Positions 9,029 through 17,214 of a DNA stretch of 64,000 bases are shown here, piece after piece. Made by a program: the position numbers and the translations under genes. The DNA lies in assembly GCF_001420715.1 (NCBI RefSeq), contig NZ_LJJC01000004.1, positions 711,734-775,733 of the forward strand, in the 5' to 3' direction. Source of the DNA: Heyndrickxia shackletonii (lineage in GTDB: Bacteria > Bacillota > Bacilli > Bacillales > Bacillaceae_C). The stretch's first letter is position 1. Every line of letters starts with the position of its first letter. Under the pieces are notes generated by a model, which saw only the letters and a list, made by a program, of their open reading frames with translations, did no database searches and was not told the DNA's origin.

Positions 9029-10763
9029 TAAAATGAAAGTTAATCCAATTACCTTAGAGGTTATTAAAGATTCCTTAATGTCCATCGGGGATGAAATGTT
9101 CCTTGCACTTGCTCGAACTTCCATGAGTCCGATTATTTATGAGGTACTTGATTACGCATGTGGATTAACCGATGCGAAGGGAAGGTTAATAAGTCAGGGG
9201 AATGGAGTTACCAGTTTCATCGGAATGTTAAGTCCTATGGTTCAGCATGTAATTGAAAAATATGATAGCGGTAAGGAATTAAAGGATGGAGATATCATTA
9301 TCATCAATGATCCCTATGTCGGAGGCGGGTCTCATTTATCTGATGTAGGATTAGTAATGCCTATCTTTTCTAATGGAGAACTTGTGGCATTCTCTGCAAA
9401 TAAAGGTCACTGGACAGAAGTCGGGGGAAAAGATGCTGGGTCCTTTACCAGTGATTCGACTGAAATTTATCAAGAGGGTCTTCAATTACCGGGTGTTAAG
9501 TTGTTTGAAGAAGGAAAGGTTAATCAAGCTATTGTGGATATTATTTCTACAAATGTTCGTCTTCCTGATCTATCTTTGGGTGACATGTGGGCCCAAGTAG
9601 CTGCATTACGAACTGGTGGAAGAAGATTCATAGAATTATGTAAAAAGCATTCTAAAGAGCTTGTAGCTGCAGCTATTGAAAATCTATTAAATCAAGGGGG
9701 GCAATTTGCGAGACAAGAACTTAAAGTACTTCCTAAGGGAACATTTAGCGCACAAGATTATATTGAAGGGGACAGTACAAAAGGCGGGCCGTATCCTATA
9801 AACGTGAAAATTACGATTACAGATGATGAATTTATTTGTGATTTTCGTGGAAGTCATCCGCAAGTGACGAACCCAGTAAATTGCTCCTATTTTGGGTTAC
9901 TTTCGAGTGTACGTGTCATGTACCTAGCCATTATCAGACCGCCGCAAAACATTAATGAAGGTGTATTTTCGCCATTAAAAATTATAACGGATAGGGGATC
10001 CATTATTTCAGCCGAACGCCCAGCACCCGTTTCGATGAACTTTGAAGGCCGCATAGGCGGTGCAGACCTTATTTGGAAAGCGCTCGCACCATATTTACCA
10101 GATAGATTAACTGCCGGGCATTTATTATCCGTTTGTTCTGTCGTATTATCTGGGAATCATCCTGATTCGAATGCGCCATTTTTAATTGTAGAACCTTCCG
10201 TTGGAGGTTGGGGAGCAGGCGAAGGAATGGACGGACAAAGTGGGCAATTTTGTATGGGAGATGGAGAAACTTACAATATTCCAATTGAGGTTGCCGAAAC
10301 AAAATATGGGATTCTTGTAGAAGAATATAGTCTTCGTTGTGATGGAGCGGGGGCAGGTGAGTTTATCGGTGGATCGGGGGTAGTTCGCTCTTATCAAGCA
10401 TTAAGCGATGATCAAAAGCTTTCCATAAACTTTGGCCGTCATAAATTTTCTCCGTGGGGAATGAATGGAGGAAAGGATGGATCTACAAACTATGCAAAAA
10501 TTATTAAGGCAAATGGTCAAACTGTAGGTCCCGTAGGTGTAACGGCTAGATATCCATTAAATAAGGGAGATGTTGTACAACTGGTAACGGCAACTGGAGG
10601 AGGGTTTGGAAATCCTTTAAAACGCTCCGTTGAAAAGGTTAAAAATGATGTGAAAAATGGTTATATTTCGGTAGAACAGGCCAATGAAACATTCGGGGTT
10701 ATGATTGACCCAAAAACTTATGAGGTATTGGGTGAGACGGAAGAAAGAACAAATCTTCATTAA
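9015..10763 (+). CDS. hyuB: Hydantoinase/oxoprolinase family protein, subunit B
   Basis: The 582-residue product matches HyuB throughout: NPITLEVIKDSLMSIGDEM at the start, GDIIIINDPYVGGGSHLSDV (residues about 94-113), and the Gly-rich GGWGAGEGMDGQSG and GATGGGFGNPL-like segments near the C-terminus. This subunit works with HyuA. Its ATG lies inside the end of hyuA with GGGGGTGA just before it, so the two are translationally coupled. A hairpin follows the stop. Confidence 0.9.
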   Translation: MVTSNKMKVNPITLEVIKDSLMSIGDEMFLALARTSMSPIIYEVLDYACGLTDAKGRLISQGNGVTSFIGMLSPMVQHVIEKYDSGKELKDGDIIIINDPYVGGGSHLSDVGLVMPIFSNGELVAFSANKGHWTEVGGKDAGSFTSDSTEIYQEGLQLPGVKLFEEGKVNQAIVDIISTNVRLPDLSLGDMWAQVAALRTGGRRFIELCKKHSKELVAAAIENLLNQGGQFARQELKVLPKGTFSAQDYIEGDSTKGGPYPINVKITITDDEFICDFRGSHPQVTNPVNCSYFGLLSSVRVMYLAIIRPPQNINEGVFSPLKIITDRGSIISAERPAPVSMNFEGRIGGADLIWKALAPYLPDRLTAGHLLSVCSVVLSGNHPDSNAPFLIVEPSVGGWGAGEGMDGQSGQFCMGDGETYNIPIEVAETKYGILVEEYSLRCDGAGAGEFIGGSGVVRSYQALSDDQKLSINFGRHKFSPWGMNGGKDGSTNYAKIIKANGQTVGPVGVTARYPLNKGDVVQLVTATGGGFGNPLKRSVEKVKNDVKNGYISVEQANETFGVMIDPKTYEVLGETEERTNLH

Positions 10764-10773
10764 AACTTTAAGT

Positions 10774-10808
10774 GCAGGGTTTTTGCTTATTTAGTACCCT
10801 GCTCTTTA
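10774..10808 (+). terminator. Probable terminator after hyuB
   Basis: GCAGGGT (10774-10780) pairs with ACCCTGC (10796-10802), followed by a modest T-rich tail. The stem is short, so readthrough is possible. Confidence 0.6.
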
Positions 10809-10842
10809 TTTCTGAATCATTTTGTGAATTTTTAAAATTTTA

Positions 10843-10899
10843 TTGTGTCCTAAACTTTTGTTGTTGTATAATAGTTTCATAATTATGAAACATTGGTTC
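10843..10899 (+). promoter_or_regulatory. iclR promoter with overlapping palindromes
   Basis: TTGTGT (10843-10848) and TATAAT (10867-10872) have an 18-bp spacer. Directly downstream are a perfect palindrome, TTTCATAATTATGAAA (10875-10890), and the operator-like GAAACATTGGTTC (10887-10899), which differs from the hyuA site by two bases. The arrangement suggests autorepression by IclR. Confidence 0.65.
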
Positions 10900-10924
10900 T
10901 TATTTAGAGACAACGGAGGTTCAT

Positions 10925-11689
10925 ATGTCATTAAAAACTTTAGAAAATTCTTTAGAAATCCTTAAATATTTTACTAGAGACAGATCTTCATGGGGAGTCC
11001 GTGAGCTTGCCAAGGAAATAGGAATTAGCCATTCTATTGTATACAGGATCTTATCAACATTTGAACAATATGGTTTCTTAATACAAGATCCCATTTCCAA
11101 AAGATATAAACTAGGATTTCGCTTTTTGGAATATGGGCAAATGGTTAAAGAGGATATGAAACTTTCGCACTACATTTACCCTGTAATGGAAGCGCTATCC
11201 AATGAAGTGGAGGAATCCGTATTTTTAACATGGTTGGATAAATTTGATGGAGTAACGGTGGAAATTGCAGAAAGTTCCCAGCAAATCAAATATGCTGTTT
11301 CCTTAGGTACCAGAACACCTCTTTATGTAGGTGCATCCTGTAAGGTAATAATGGCGTATCTTTCTAAAGAACAACAATTAGAAATTATCCATGAAGGGCT
11401 TCAGCAATTCACAAACAACACGATTTTGGACGAGGAAAAGCTGCTCTCCAATTTAGAGGAAATTAAAGCAAAGGGATGGTGTTATTCGGTTGGTGAATAT
11501 TCTGATGCCGTATTTGGCCTAGGTATTCCTCTTTTTAATAGGCAAAATGAGATTATTGCCTCGTTAACCATTGCGGGACCTGAATATCGTATAGAGGATA
11601 TTCATTTGGATAACATCCTAAAACCACTACAAGATGCAGGGGCAAAAATACAAAACTATCTTTATAACTTTAGCGGTAGATATGTTTAG
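10925..11689 (+). CDS. IclR family transcriptional regulator
   Basis: A 254-residue protein with the N-terminal winged helix of IclR (LENSLEILKYFTR, then RELAKEIGISHSIVYRIL, residues about 6-45), a linker helix, and a C-terminal effector domain (SLGTRTPLYVGASCKVIMAYL, then GWCYSVGEYSDAVFGLGIPLF). IclR proteins bind as dimers or tetramers to palindromic sites and respond to pathway metabolites. Its ribosome binding site GGAGG is five bases from the ATG. The gene sits between hyuAB and the OPT transporter, and palindromes shared with the hyuA promoter make it the likely local regulator. Confidence 0.9.
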   Translation: MSLKTLENSLEILKYFTRDRSSWGVRELAKEIGISHSIVYRILSTFEQYGFLIQDPISKRYKLGFRFLEYGQMVKEDMKLSHYIYPVMEALSNEVEESVFLTWLDKFDGVTVEIAESSQQIKYAVSLGTRTPLYVGASCKVIMAYLSKEQQLEIIHEGLQQFTNNTILDEEKLLSNLEEIKAKGWCYSVGEYSDAVFGLGIPLFNRQNEIIASLTIAGPEYRIEDIHLDNILKPLQDAGAKIQNYLYNFSGRYV

Positions 11690-11724
11690 TAATTTAAAAG
11701 GTTGATTTATAGAGGAGGATGGTT

Positions 11725-13347
11725 ATGAGGAACACGGACATGGAACAAAGAAAACATCCAACGGTTTTTGATCCAATCGTTATCATCACGATTGTGGTCA
11801 CATCTGTGATAGGGGCAATCATCGGTGTGCAGTTAATCACATCACTAGGGATTTCAGCCAATACCTCCATTATAGGTGCCATTTTTGCTATGATCATAGC
11901 GCGAATTCCTATTAAAACATTCCTTAAGTTTAAATCCATACACAGGCAAAATCTAGTTCAAACGGGAATTTCCTCCGCAACATTTGGGGCAGCAAGCAGT
12001 TTGCTTTTGCCTATTGGAATTCCATATGTTTTAGGGATGAAGGAACTAGTGTTACCTTTATTTATTGGGGTAATCTTAGCAATGTTTGCAGATGCTCTCT
12101 TACTTTATAAATTTTATGATTCAAAAGTTTTCCCTGCGAGAGAAGCATGGCCACCGGGAATCGCCACAGCCGAATCTATTAAGGCTGGTGACCAAGGTGG
12201 AAAACGGGCAAAATTATTAGGTGTTGGTATCGTAATTGGTCTTATAGGATCTGTATTGAAAATACCAATGTCTGCATTTGGGGTTGCCTTCATCGGTAAC
12301 ATTTGGGCTCTTACGATGTTTGGTATAGGGTTATTATTAAGGGGATATTCCATCCCATTGTTTGGAATCGATCTTGATACACATTACGTTCCTCACGGAT
12401 TTATGATTGGTGCAGGAGTCGTAGCTTTGGTACAAGTTGGATTTCTTATATTACGTAAAAACAAAACTGAAAAACCTGTTAATGGCAGCAATGCAGAAAT
12501 AGCAGCAACAATAGAGGAACCTATCTATACGAGAAACGAAAAAGATATTGGACAAGCTTTTGGTTTCGGATTTATAGCTTATCTTCTTATTGCCATATTA
12601 TTGGCGCTGACTGGTGGTCTTTTAACCCATATGTCTACTGGAATGTTAATAGGATTTTTAGTTTTTGCAGCTTTTGCAGCGCTGGCCCATGAGATGATTG
12701 TTGGGATTTCGGCGATGCATGCAGGATGGTTTCCTGCCTTTGCTGTAGCCCTAATTACCCTTATCATAGGAATACTTATAGGTTTTCCTGCTCCTGCTCT
12801 TGCCATCTTAGTTGGGTTTAGTGCTTCCACGGGTGTGGCATTCGCAGATATGGGATATGACTTAAAAACTGGCTACATGCTGCGGGATAATGGGAAAGAT
12901 ATTGATTTTGAGAAAAAAGGAAGACGACAACAACTTTATGCTGGACTTATAGGATTTTCTGTTTCTGCTATCGTTGTATTTTTAACTTATAATGGCTACT
13001 TTTCAAAAGGATTAATTCCTCCAGTTGATAAAGTCTATGCAGCAACCATTAAATCTGGGGTATCTAGTAATATTGCTACTCAATTATTAATATGGGCAAT
13101 ACCTGGTGCACTATTGCAACTTATTGGTGGGTCCAAAAGACAAATGGGGATATTATTTGCTACTGGATTATTAATTGTCAATCCTATTGCCGGTTGGGCT
13201 GTATTAGCGGGCATTCTGATTAGAATTATTGTCTTAAAGTGGAAAGGTAAAGAGGCAGAAACACCAATGACCATTATGGCGGCAGGTTTCATTGCTGGTG
13301 ACGCTTTATATAGTTTCTTTACTTCTATCTTTAAAATGGGAAAATAA
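11725..13347 (+). CDS. OPT family oligopeptide transporter
   Basis: A 540-residue membrane protein with about twelve or more hydrophobic segments. Typical OPT stretches include NLVQTGISSATFGAASSLLL, a conserved FGIDLDTHYVPHGFMIGAG loop and MGYDLKTGYML. OPT carriers import small peptides, or in some branches metal chelates, with protons. The ATG at 11725 has GAGGAGG six bases upstream; the ATG at 11719 abuts it and is unlikely. It follows iclR by 35 bp, so it is probably in the same transcript. Its role here may be entry of the HyuAB substrate (inference). Confidence 0.85.
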   Translation: MRNTDMEQRKHPTVFDPIVIITIVVTSVIGAIIGVQLITSLGISANTSIIGAIFAMIIARIPIKTFLKFKSIHRQNLVQTGISSATFGAASSLLLPIGIPYVLGMKELVLPLFIGVILAMFADALLLYKFYDSKVFPAREAWPPGIATAESIKAGDQGGKRAKLLGVGIVIGLIGSVLKIPMSAFGVAFIGNIWALTMFGIGLLLRGYSIPLFGIDLDTHYVPHGFMIGAGVVALVQVGFLILRKNKTEKPVNGSNAEIAATIEEPIYTRNEKDIGQAFGFGFIAYLLIAILLALTGGLLTHMSTGMLIGFLVFAAFAALAHEMIVGISAMHAGWFPAFAVALITLIIGILIGFPAPALAILVGFSASTGVAFADMGYDLKTGYMLRDNGKDIDFEKKGRRQQLYAGLIGFSVSAIVVFLTYNGYFSKGLIPPVDKVYAATIKSGVSSNIATQLLIWAIPGALLQLIGGSKRQMGILFATGLLIVNPIAGWAVLAGILIRIIVLKWKGKEAETPMTIMAAGFIAGDALYSFFTSIFKMGK

Positions 13348-13359
13348 ATAATTTTAAGG

Positions 13360-13390
13360 AAGCCATACTATTTTTGGTATGGCTTTTAGT
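13360..13390 (+). terminator. Terminator after the OPT transporter gene
   Basis: AAGCCATAC (13360-13368) pairs with GTATGGCTT (13377-13385), followed by a short T run. It closes the iclR-OPT unit. Confidence 0.8.
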
Positions 13391-13443
13391 TGTGCTACTG
13401 GCAGTCGTACCTTGTGCAGTAAATCTGCATTGAATGTGCACAG

Positions 13444-13629
13444 GTGATCATTGGTTCTGATGCATACACTGGTATTTCAGTTGCAGAAGGTTCTAAAGGT
13501 ACTTTAACATTCTCAGTAACTGACTTAGTAAAAGGTAACCATGATGTAATTGCTGCAAAAGCTGTAACAGTTGATGTTAATAAAACAGCAGCTGATGGTC
13601 AAACTGTTACTACAGCAACTATTTTATAA
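13444..13629 (+). pseudogene. C-terminal remnant of a highly expressed surface protein
   Basis: A 61-codon frame encodes a beta-rich segment (GISVAEGSKGTLTFSVTDLV, then VTVDVNKTAADGQTVTTATIL). It lacks a ribosome binding site, signal peptide and N-terminus, and an in-frame stop lies just upstream. Codon choice is strikingly uniform (GGT, GTA, GCA, AAA, ACA/ACT, TTA), as in S-layer and other very highly expressed genes, unlike its neighbours. I read it as the tail of a deleted S-layer-like or cell-wall protein gene; the family is not certain. Confidence 0.5.
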
Positions 13630-13846
13630 AGTAATCAGGAATTAGGACTGGTGCCACTCACCTGTACGTACACCTCAAACCATTTACCATTCATGTCCAC
13701 TATCTCAGAAAATCTTTACATACAAGTAAATAAAACACTATTCCTCATCAAAATGGTAATTTAATAGTTAAAATATACCATCCTAAATGATATAATAATT
13801 AATATATAATTTTTAAAATTAATTACACATCTGAGGTGGAAAAATA

Positions 13847-15655
13847 ATGTTAAGATCTAAAAAACTATTAACTGTTCTAGTTGTAATATTCACTTTCTCA
13901 TTTTTTCTTCAGTCAATTGTAACAGCCAGTGACAATGAAGGAATTGATAAGAACATACATGGTTATGCGTTAGTTGAGCCTGTAAATGTTTATGCCAGCA
14001 CTTCGAGAGAGGCACCTATTCTAAAAAGCTATGATTATAACCATCCTCTTGTTTATCAACCGTATTCAAGCGACTGGTATATTGTTGAAGTAATTGTTAA
14101 TGGAAATAGGTATAAAGGCTATATAAATAAGGATGATGTCGGAAATATTAGTGAGGCACAAAGCGTCAAAGGAATAACATTAAATAATACAAATGTTTAC
14201 AGTTCTACAAGTATCGATTCCCCCGTCTTAAATAATTATGAAAAGGGAAGCATCATCGAATATCGAAGCTACGATACTGATTGGTATATGGTTACAGTAA
14301 ATGATAACGATAAAGAATATACGGGATATATTCCAACAAATAATGTTGAAACCATTACGAATAAACCTATTGAAGGTGAAATCGGGGTTATCGAGTCTAC
14401 TAAGGTGTACTCAAATCCATCCTTAGATGCAAATATAATCAAAAGCTATCAGGCTGGGCAACTTTTGAGTTATCGAACATTCACCAAGAATTGGTACGAA
14501 GTGAAAGTCTATATAAATGGGGAGGTACAAACTGGATATATATTTAAAAACGATGTAAATAAAGTTCTAGAAGGATATGCCGCTAAAAACCCAACAATAG
14601 TGTATAGTGACACTTCAGAGAACTCAAATATATTAAAAGTTTACAAGAAAGGAAAATTACTTGCATATCGGCCATATAACTCAAATTGGTTGATGGCAAC
14701 GGTTATTGTAAATGGGACGAACCAAACCGGATATATTCCTACTAGCGATGTGAGTACATACGCTCCAAGTATACAGTCTACTGCCCTAAAAAGCCCAACA
14801 TATGTATATAGTAAAACTTCTAGAAAGTCATTAGTATTGAAGAGTTATAAAAAAGGGGACATTCTGAATCTAACGCATTATGATGATAATTGGTATCAAG
14901 CTACAGTTAATATCAATGGAAAGAAAGAAACTGGCTATATAGATGTAAATGATGTAATGGTAATTCCTGTTACAAAGGATCCTGGATATAATATTCCCAT
15001 TTTAATGTATCACCAAATCGGGGATAATCCTCGTCCTAATGAATATGGTAGGTTTGTTACTGAACAAAATTTCAAGGAACAAATGGAATATTTAAAAGCA
15101 GCAGGATATACACCCATTAATTTCGATGAAATCGAAAACATAAAAAATATTCAAAAACCAATTATCATTACCTTTGATGATGGATTTGAAGATAATATCG
15201 TTGCATACGATATTTTAAAAGATTTAAGAGACGAAACGTATAATCCAAAAGCAACATTTTTCATCATAGGCTCAAGAATGGATGAAAATAATTATCTTTC
15301 ATTAGAACAAATAAAGGAAATAAGCAGTTCTGGAATTATCTCCATTCAAGCACATACCATGACACATCCGTTTTTTAATGATGGCGAGAACGCTGGTAAC
15401 ATTGATTTAGTAAAAGAGATTAAAGAAATCAAATTGTTACTGGAAGACATTACCGGGAAGAAAGTTTCTGCAATTGCTTATCCATATGGCAGTTATAACA
15501 ACACAGTTATGAACGAAGTAAAAAAATATTATGACTTTGCTGTCACAACGAAACCAGGAATTGCAAATACAAATAATAATCATTATGCATTACAAAGAGT
15601 GAGAGTAAGCTTTTCCACTACATTAGAGGAATTTAAAAAGCTAATTGATAAATAA
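13847..15655 (+). CDS. Secreted polysaccharide deacetylase with five SH3-like repeats
   Basis: The 602-residue product starts with a signal peptide (LLTVLVVIFTFSFFLQSIV). Five repeats of about 66 residues follow (roughly residues 40-372), each with a Tyr-x-Ser/Asn-Thr/Pro-Ser start, WYxxxV, NG and GYI motifs, typical of bacterial SH3 wall-binding domains. The C-terminal domain starts at IPILMYHQIG (about residue 378) and carries the NodB deacetylase motifs TFDDGFED (about 441) and HTMTHP, then AIAYPYGSY. It probably binds the wall and removes N-acetyl groups from glycan. The ribosome binding site is GAGGTGG. It stands alone. Confidence 0.9.
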   Translation: MLRSKKLLTVLVVIFTFSFFLQSIVTASDNEGIDKNIHGYALVEPVNVYASTSREAPILKSYDYNHPLVYQPYSSDWYIVEVIVNGNRYKGYINKDDVGNISEAQSVKGITLNNTNVYSSTSIDSPVLNNYEKGSIIEYRSYDTDWYMVTVNDNDKEYTGYIPTNNVETITNKPIEGEIGVIESTKVYSNPSLDANIIKSYQAGQLLSYRTFTKNWYEVKVYINGEVQTGYIFKNDVNKVLEGYAAKNPTIVYSDTSENSNILKVYKKGKLLAYRPYNSNWLMATVIVNGTNQTGYIPTSDVSTYAPSIQSTALKSPTYVYSKTSRKSLVLKSYKKGDILNLTHYDDNWYQATVNINGKKETGYIDVNDVMVIPVTKDPGYNIPILMYHQIGDNPRPNEYGRFVTEQNFKEQMEYLKAAGYTPINFDEIENIKNIQKPIIITFDDGFEDNIVAYDILKDLRDETYNPKATFFIIGSRMDENNYLSLEQIKEISSSGIISIQAHTMTHPFFNDGENAGNIDLVKEIKEIKLLLEDITGKKVSAIAYPYGSYNNTVMNEVKKYYDFAVTTKPGIANTNNNHYALQRVRVSFSTTLEEFKKLIDK

Positions 15656-15665
15656 AGTGTTGCAA

Positions 15666-15692
15666 GGGACGAGGGGACAGGAACCTCGTCCC
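15666..15692. repeat. Short palindromic intergenic repeat (GGGAC type)
   Basis: GGGACGAGG (15666-15674) and CCTCGTCCC (15684-15692) form a perfect nine-base stem. There is no T-tract, so it is a hairpin repeat rather than a classic terminator. Confidence 0.55.
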
Positions 15693-15751
15693 AAGGCCTG
15701 AACTCGGGGATATAAAGTTCCAAAAATCCCCGATTAAAAGGAGGCATAACT

Positions 15752-15934
15752 TTGGCAAAATCCCAAAAAACTTGTGCGATATTAGGTTTTATTTTTTTAT
15801 TTTTGCACTTAGCCTATGTAGGAGGATATTCCCAAAACGCCTTTTTTAAATCCTATACTCTGGTTATCGGCCTATTTTTTTTAATAATAGATCTAATCAT
15901 CTTCATTTTTATGTACATAAAAAAATTTAGGTAA
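15752..15934 (+). CDS. Small two-helix membrane protein, unknown
   Basis: A 60-residue product with two hydrophobic segments (about residues 9-26 and 34-55) and a basic tail (YIKKFR). The TTG start at 15752 has AAAGGAGG seven bases upstream, a strong signal that supports a real gene. Family not recognised. A perfect palindrome and then a terminator follow. Confidence 0.6.
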   Translation: MAKSQKTCAILGFIFLFLHLAYVGGYSQNAFFKSYTLVIGLFFLIIDLIIFIFMYIKKFR

Positions 15935-15935
15935 G

Positions 15936-15954
15936 ATTGGTGACTGTCACCAAT
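15936..15954. repeat. Perfect 19-bp palindrome of the GGTGAC type
   Basis: ATTGGTGAC and GTCACCAAT flank a single T, starting two bases after a stop codon. It resembles other short GGTGNC palindromes in intergenic DNA of this window (2409, 13650). Confidence 0.5.
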
Positions 15955-15982
15955 CGAAATGTGTCTAATGACATGAAGGAAG

Positions 15983-16020
15983 CTCTGTGGAGAGAAATCT
16001 CTGCGGGGTTTTTCTTCTTT
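15983..16020 (+). terminator. Rho-independent terminator
   Basis: An 11-bp stem with several G-T pairs, CTCTGTGGAGA against TCTCTGCGGGG around a GAAA loop, is followed by TTTTTCTTCTTT. Confidence 0.75.
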
Positions 16021-16121
16021 GATAGAATCTGAATCAAATAGAAATTATTTTAGAAGAAAATAAATCAAGCCCAAATTCCTTTAGAAGAGTTAGGGCTATT
16101 TCTATTTGAGGAGGAATAAAA

Positions 16122-16358
16122 ATGAATAAATGGCTTTGGTATTCGTTAGTCCTCGTTGCAATAGGGTTGTTATTATTAAGCATGCTAACAGGTAAGCTGA
16201 TTTTGTCTGTGATGACTCTTTTGCTTGCCCTGTTTTTAAAACGTTACTATCATAGCATCCCGTTGCCAAAATATCTTACCAGTAATAAGATTTATTCAAG
16301 TATTAGTGGTAAAATATACGATTCGTCAGCTTTTCAGGAGGGTGACGAAAAGAGATAA
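16122..16358 (+). CDS. Small membrane protein, unknown
   Basis: A 78-residue protein with two adjacent hydrophobic segments (about residues 4-22 and 26-42) followed by a polar tail. The ribosome binding site GAGGAGG is well placed. I do not recognise the family. It converges on the GntR gene with a shared bidirectional terminator. Confidence 0.6.
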   Translation: MNKWLWYSLVLVAIGLLLLSMLTGKLILSVMTLLLALFLKRYYHSIPLPKYLTSNKIYSSISGKIYDSSAFQEGDEKR

Positions 16359-16368
16359 AGAATAAAAT

Positions 16369-16414
16369 AAAAGAGTAGATTTATCTTTTTATTCTGGAGG
16401 AGATCTGCTCTTTT
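16369..16414. terminator. Bidirectional terminator
   Basis: AAAAGAGTAGAT and ATCTGCTCTTTT form a stem with A- and T-rich flanks on both sides, between the convergent membrane-protein and GntR genes. Confidence 0.75.
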
Positions 16415-16424
16415 CCCACTTATT

Positions 16425-17090
16425 TCAAACTCTCACCATATATTGGCTAACCTGCGTATGCTTCACCAATTCCGCCTGCAATTCTTCCTTCTCCCTACTT
16501 TTCAACAATTGAATAATCCTTCGATGTTCATCTGGACTTTCGGCAATTTGGAGCGGATTGTTTTGATCAAAGAAATGGTCGTAAAAGATTAAATAGATAT
16601 TGGTTTTGTCTAGCAGTGTTTCCGCAAATTCGTTGAAATACTGATTATTGGCTTTTTGGACAATGGATAAATGAAATTGCTTATTAATAGAAAGATATTG
16701 TTCAATGTCTTTTTTATAGGATGCAAGTTCTTCTTTCTCCACGAGTTCCTGCAAAAGCATGATGTCCTTTGGGGTTATGTGTTCTACGGCGATTCCCGCA
16801 GCCGCACTTTCGATTACTGCCCGTGCGTGGCAAATATCTTTTATTTCCTCATGGGAGGGATTGGCGATATACGCTCCCCGGTATGGAATCATGTCTACTA
16901 AACCTTCCTTGGACAATTGCTGAAAGGCTTCTCGGATGGGGGTTCTGCTAACCTGCAGTTGTTTGGAAATATCCGTCTCTATAAGCTGGAATCCTGGTGT
17001 CATTTTTCGTTGGAAAATGGCTTCTTTAATATGCTGATATACCCTTTGTTTTAAGGAGAGAGACTTTTCATTGGTCAATCTATGTACCAT
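16425..17090 (-). CDS. GntR family regulator (FadR/FCD subfamily)
   Basis: A 221-residue protein with an N-terminal GntR winged helix (residues about 8-72: RVYQHIKEAIFQRKMTPG, then QLQVSRTPIREAFQQLSKEG) and a C-terminal all-helical FCD ligand domain. It is divergent from the ABC transporter operon. The intergenic region contains TTGTAGTACAA, which fits the TnGTnnnACnA consensus of this subfamily, so it likely represses the operon until substrate appears. Confidence 0.9.
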   Translation of the reverse strand: MVHRLTNEKSLSLKQRVYQHIKEAIFQRKMTPGFQLIETDISKQLQVSRTPIREAFQQLSKEGLVDMIPYRGAYIANPSHEEIKDICHARAVIESAAAGIAVEHITPKDIMLLQELVEKEELASYKKDIEQYLSINKQFHLSIVQKANNQYFNEFAETLLDKTNIYLIFYDHFFDQNNPLQIAESPDEHRRIIQLLKSREKEELQAELVKHTQVSQYMVRV

Positions 17091-17167
17091 CCTTTCTAAA
17101 ATGGTGTTAATAAAATTTTATTTAATATTATGAAAGTTAGTATAATTTAAGACTCGTATCAATAAAA

Positions 17168-17190
17168 TTGTAGTACAAAATTGTTCTACA
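17168..17190 (+). promoter_or_regulatory. GntR/FCD operator between divergent genes
   Basis: TTGTAGTACAA (17168-17178) is a perfect palindrome matching the FadR-type consensus TnGTnnnACnA. It is part of a longer imperfect palindrome ending with TTGTTCTACA at 17190. It lies downstream of a TATAAT at 17141-17146 and 25 bp before the start of the substrate-binding protein. Confidence 0.65.
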
Positions 17191-17214
17191 TTTTGAAACA
17201 GAGGAGGGATGGCT

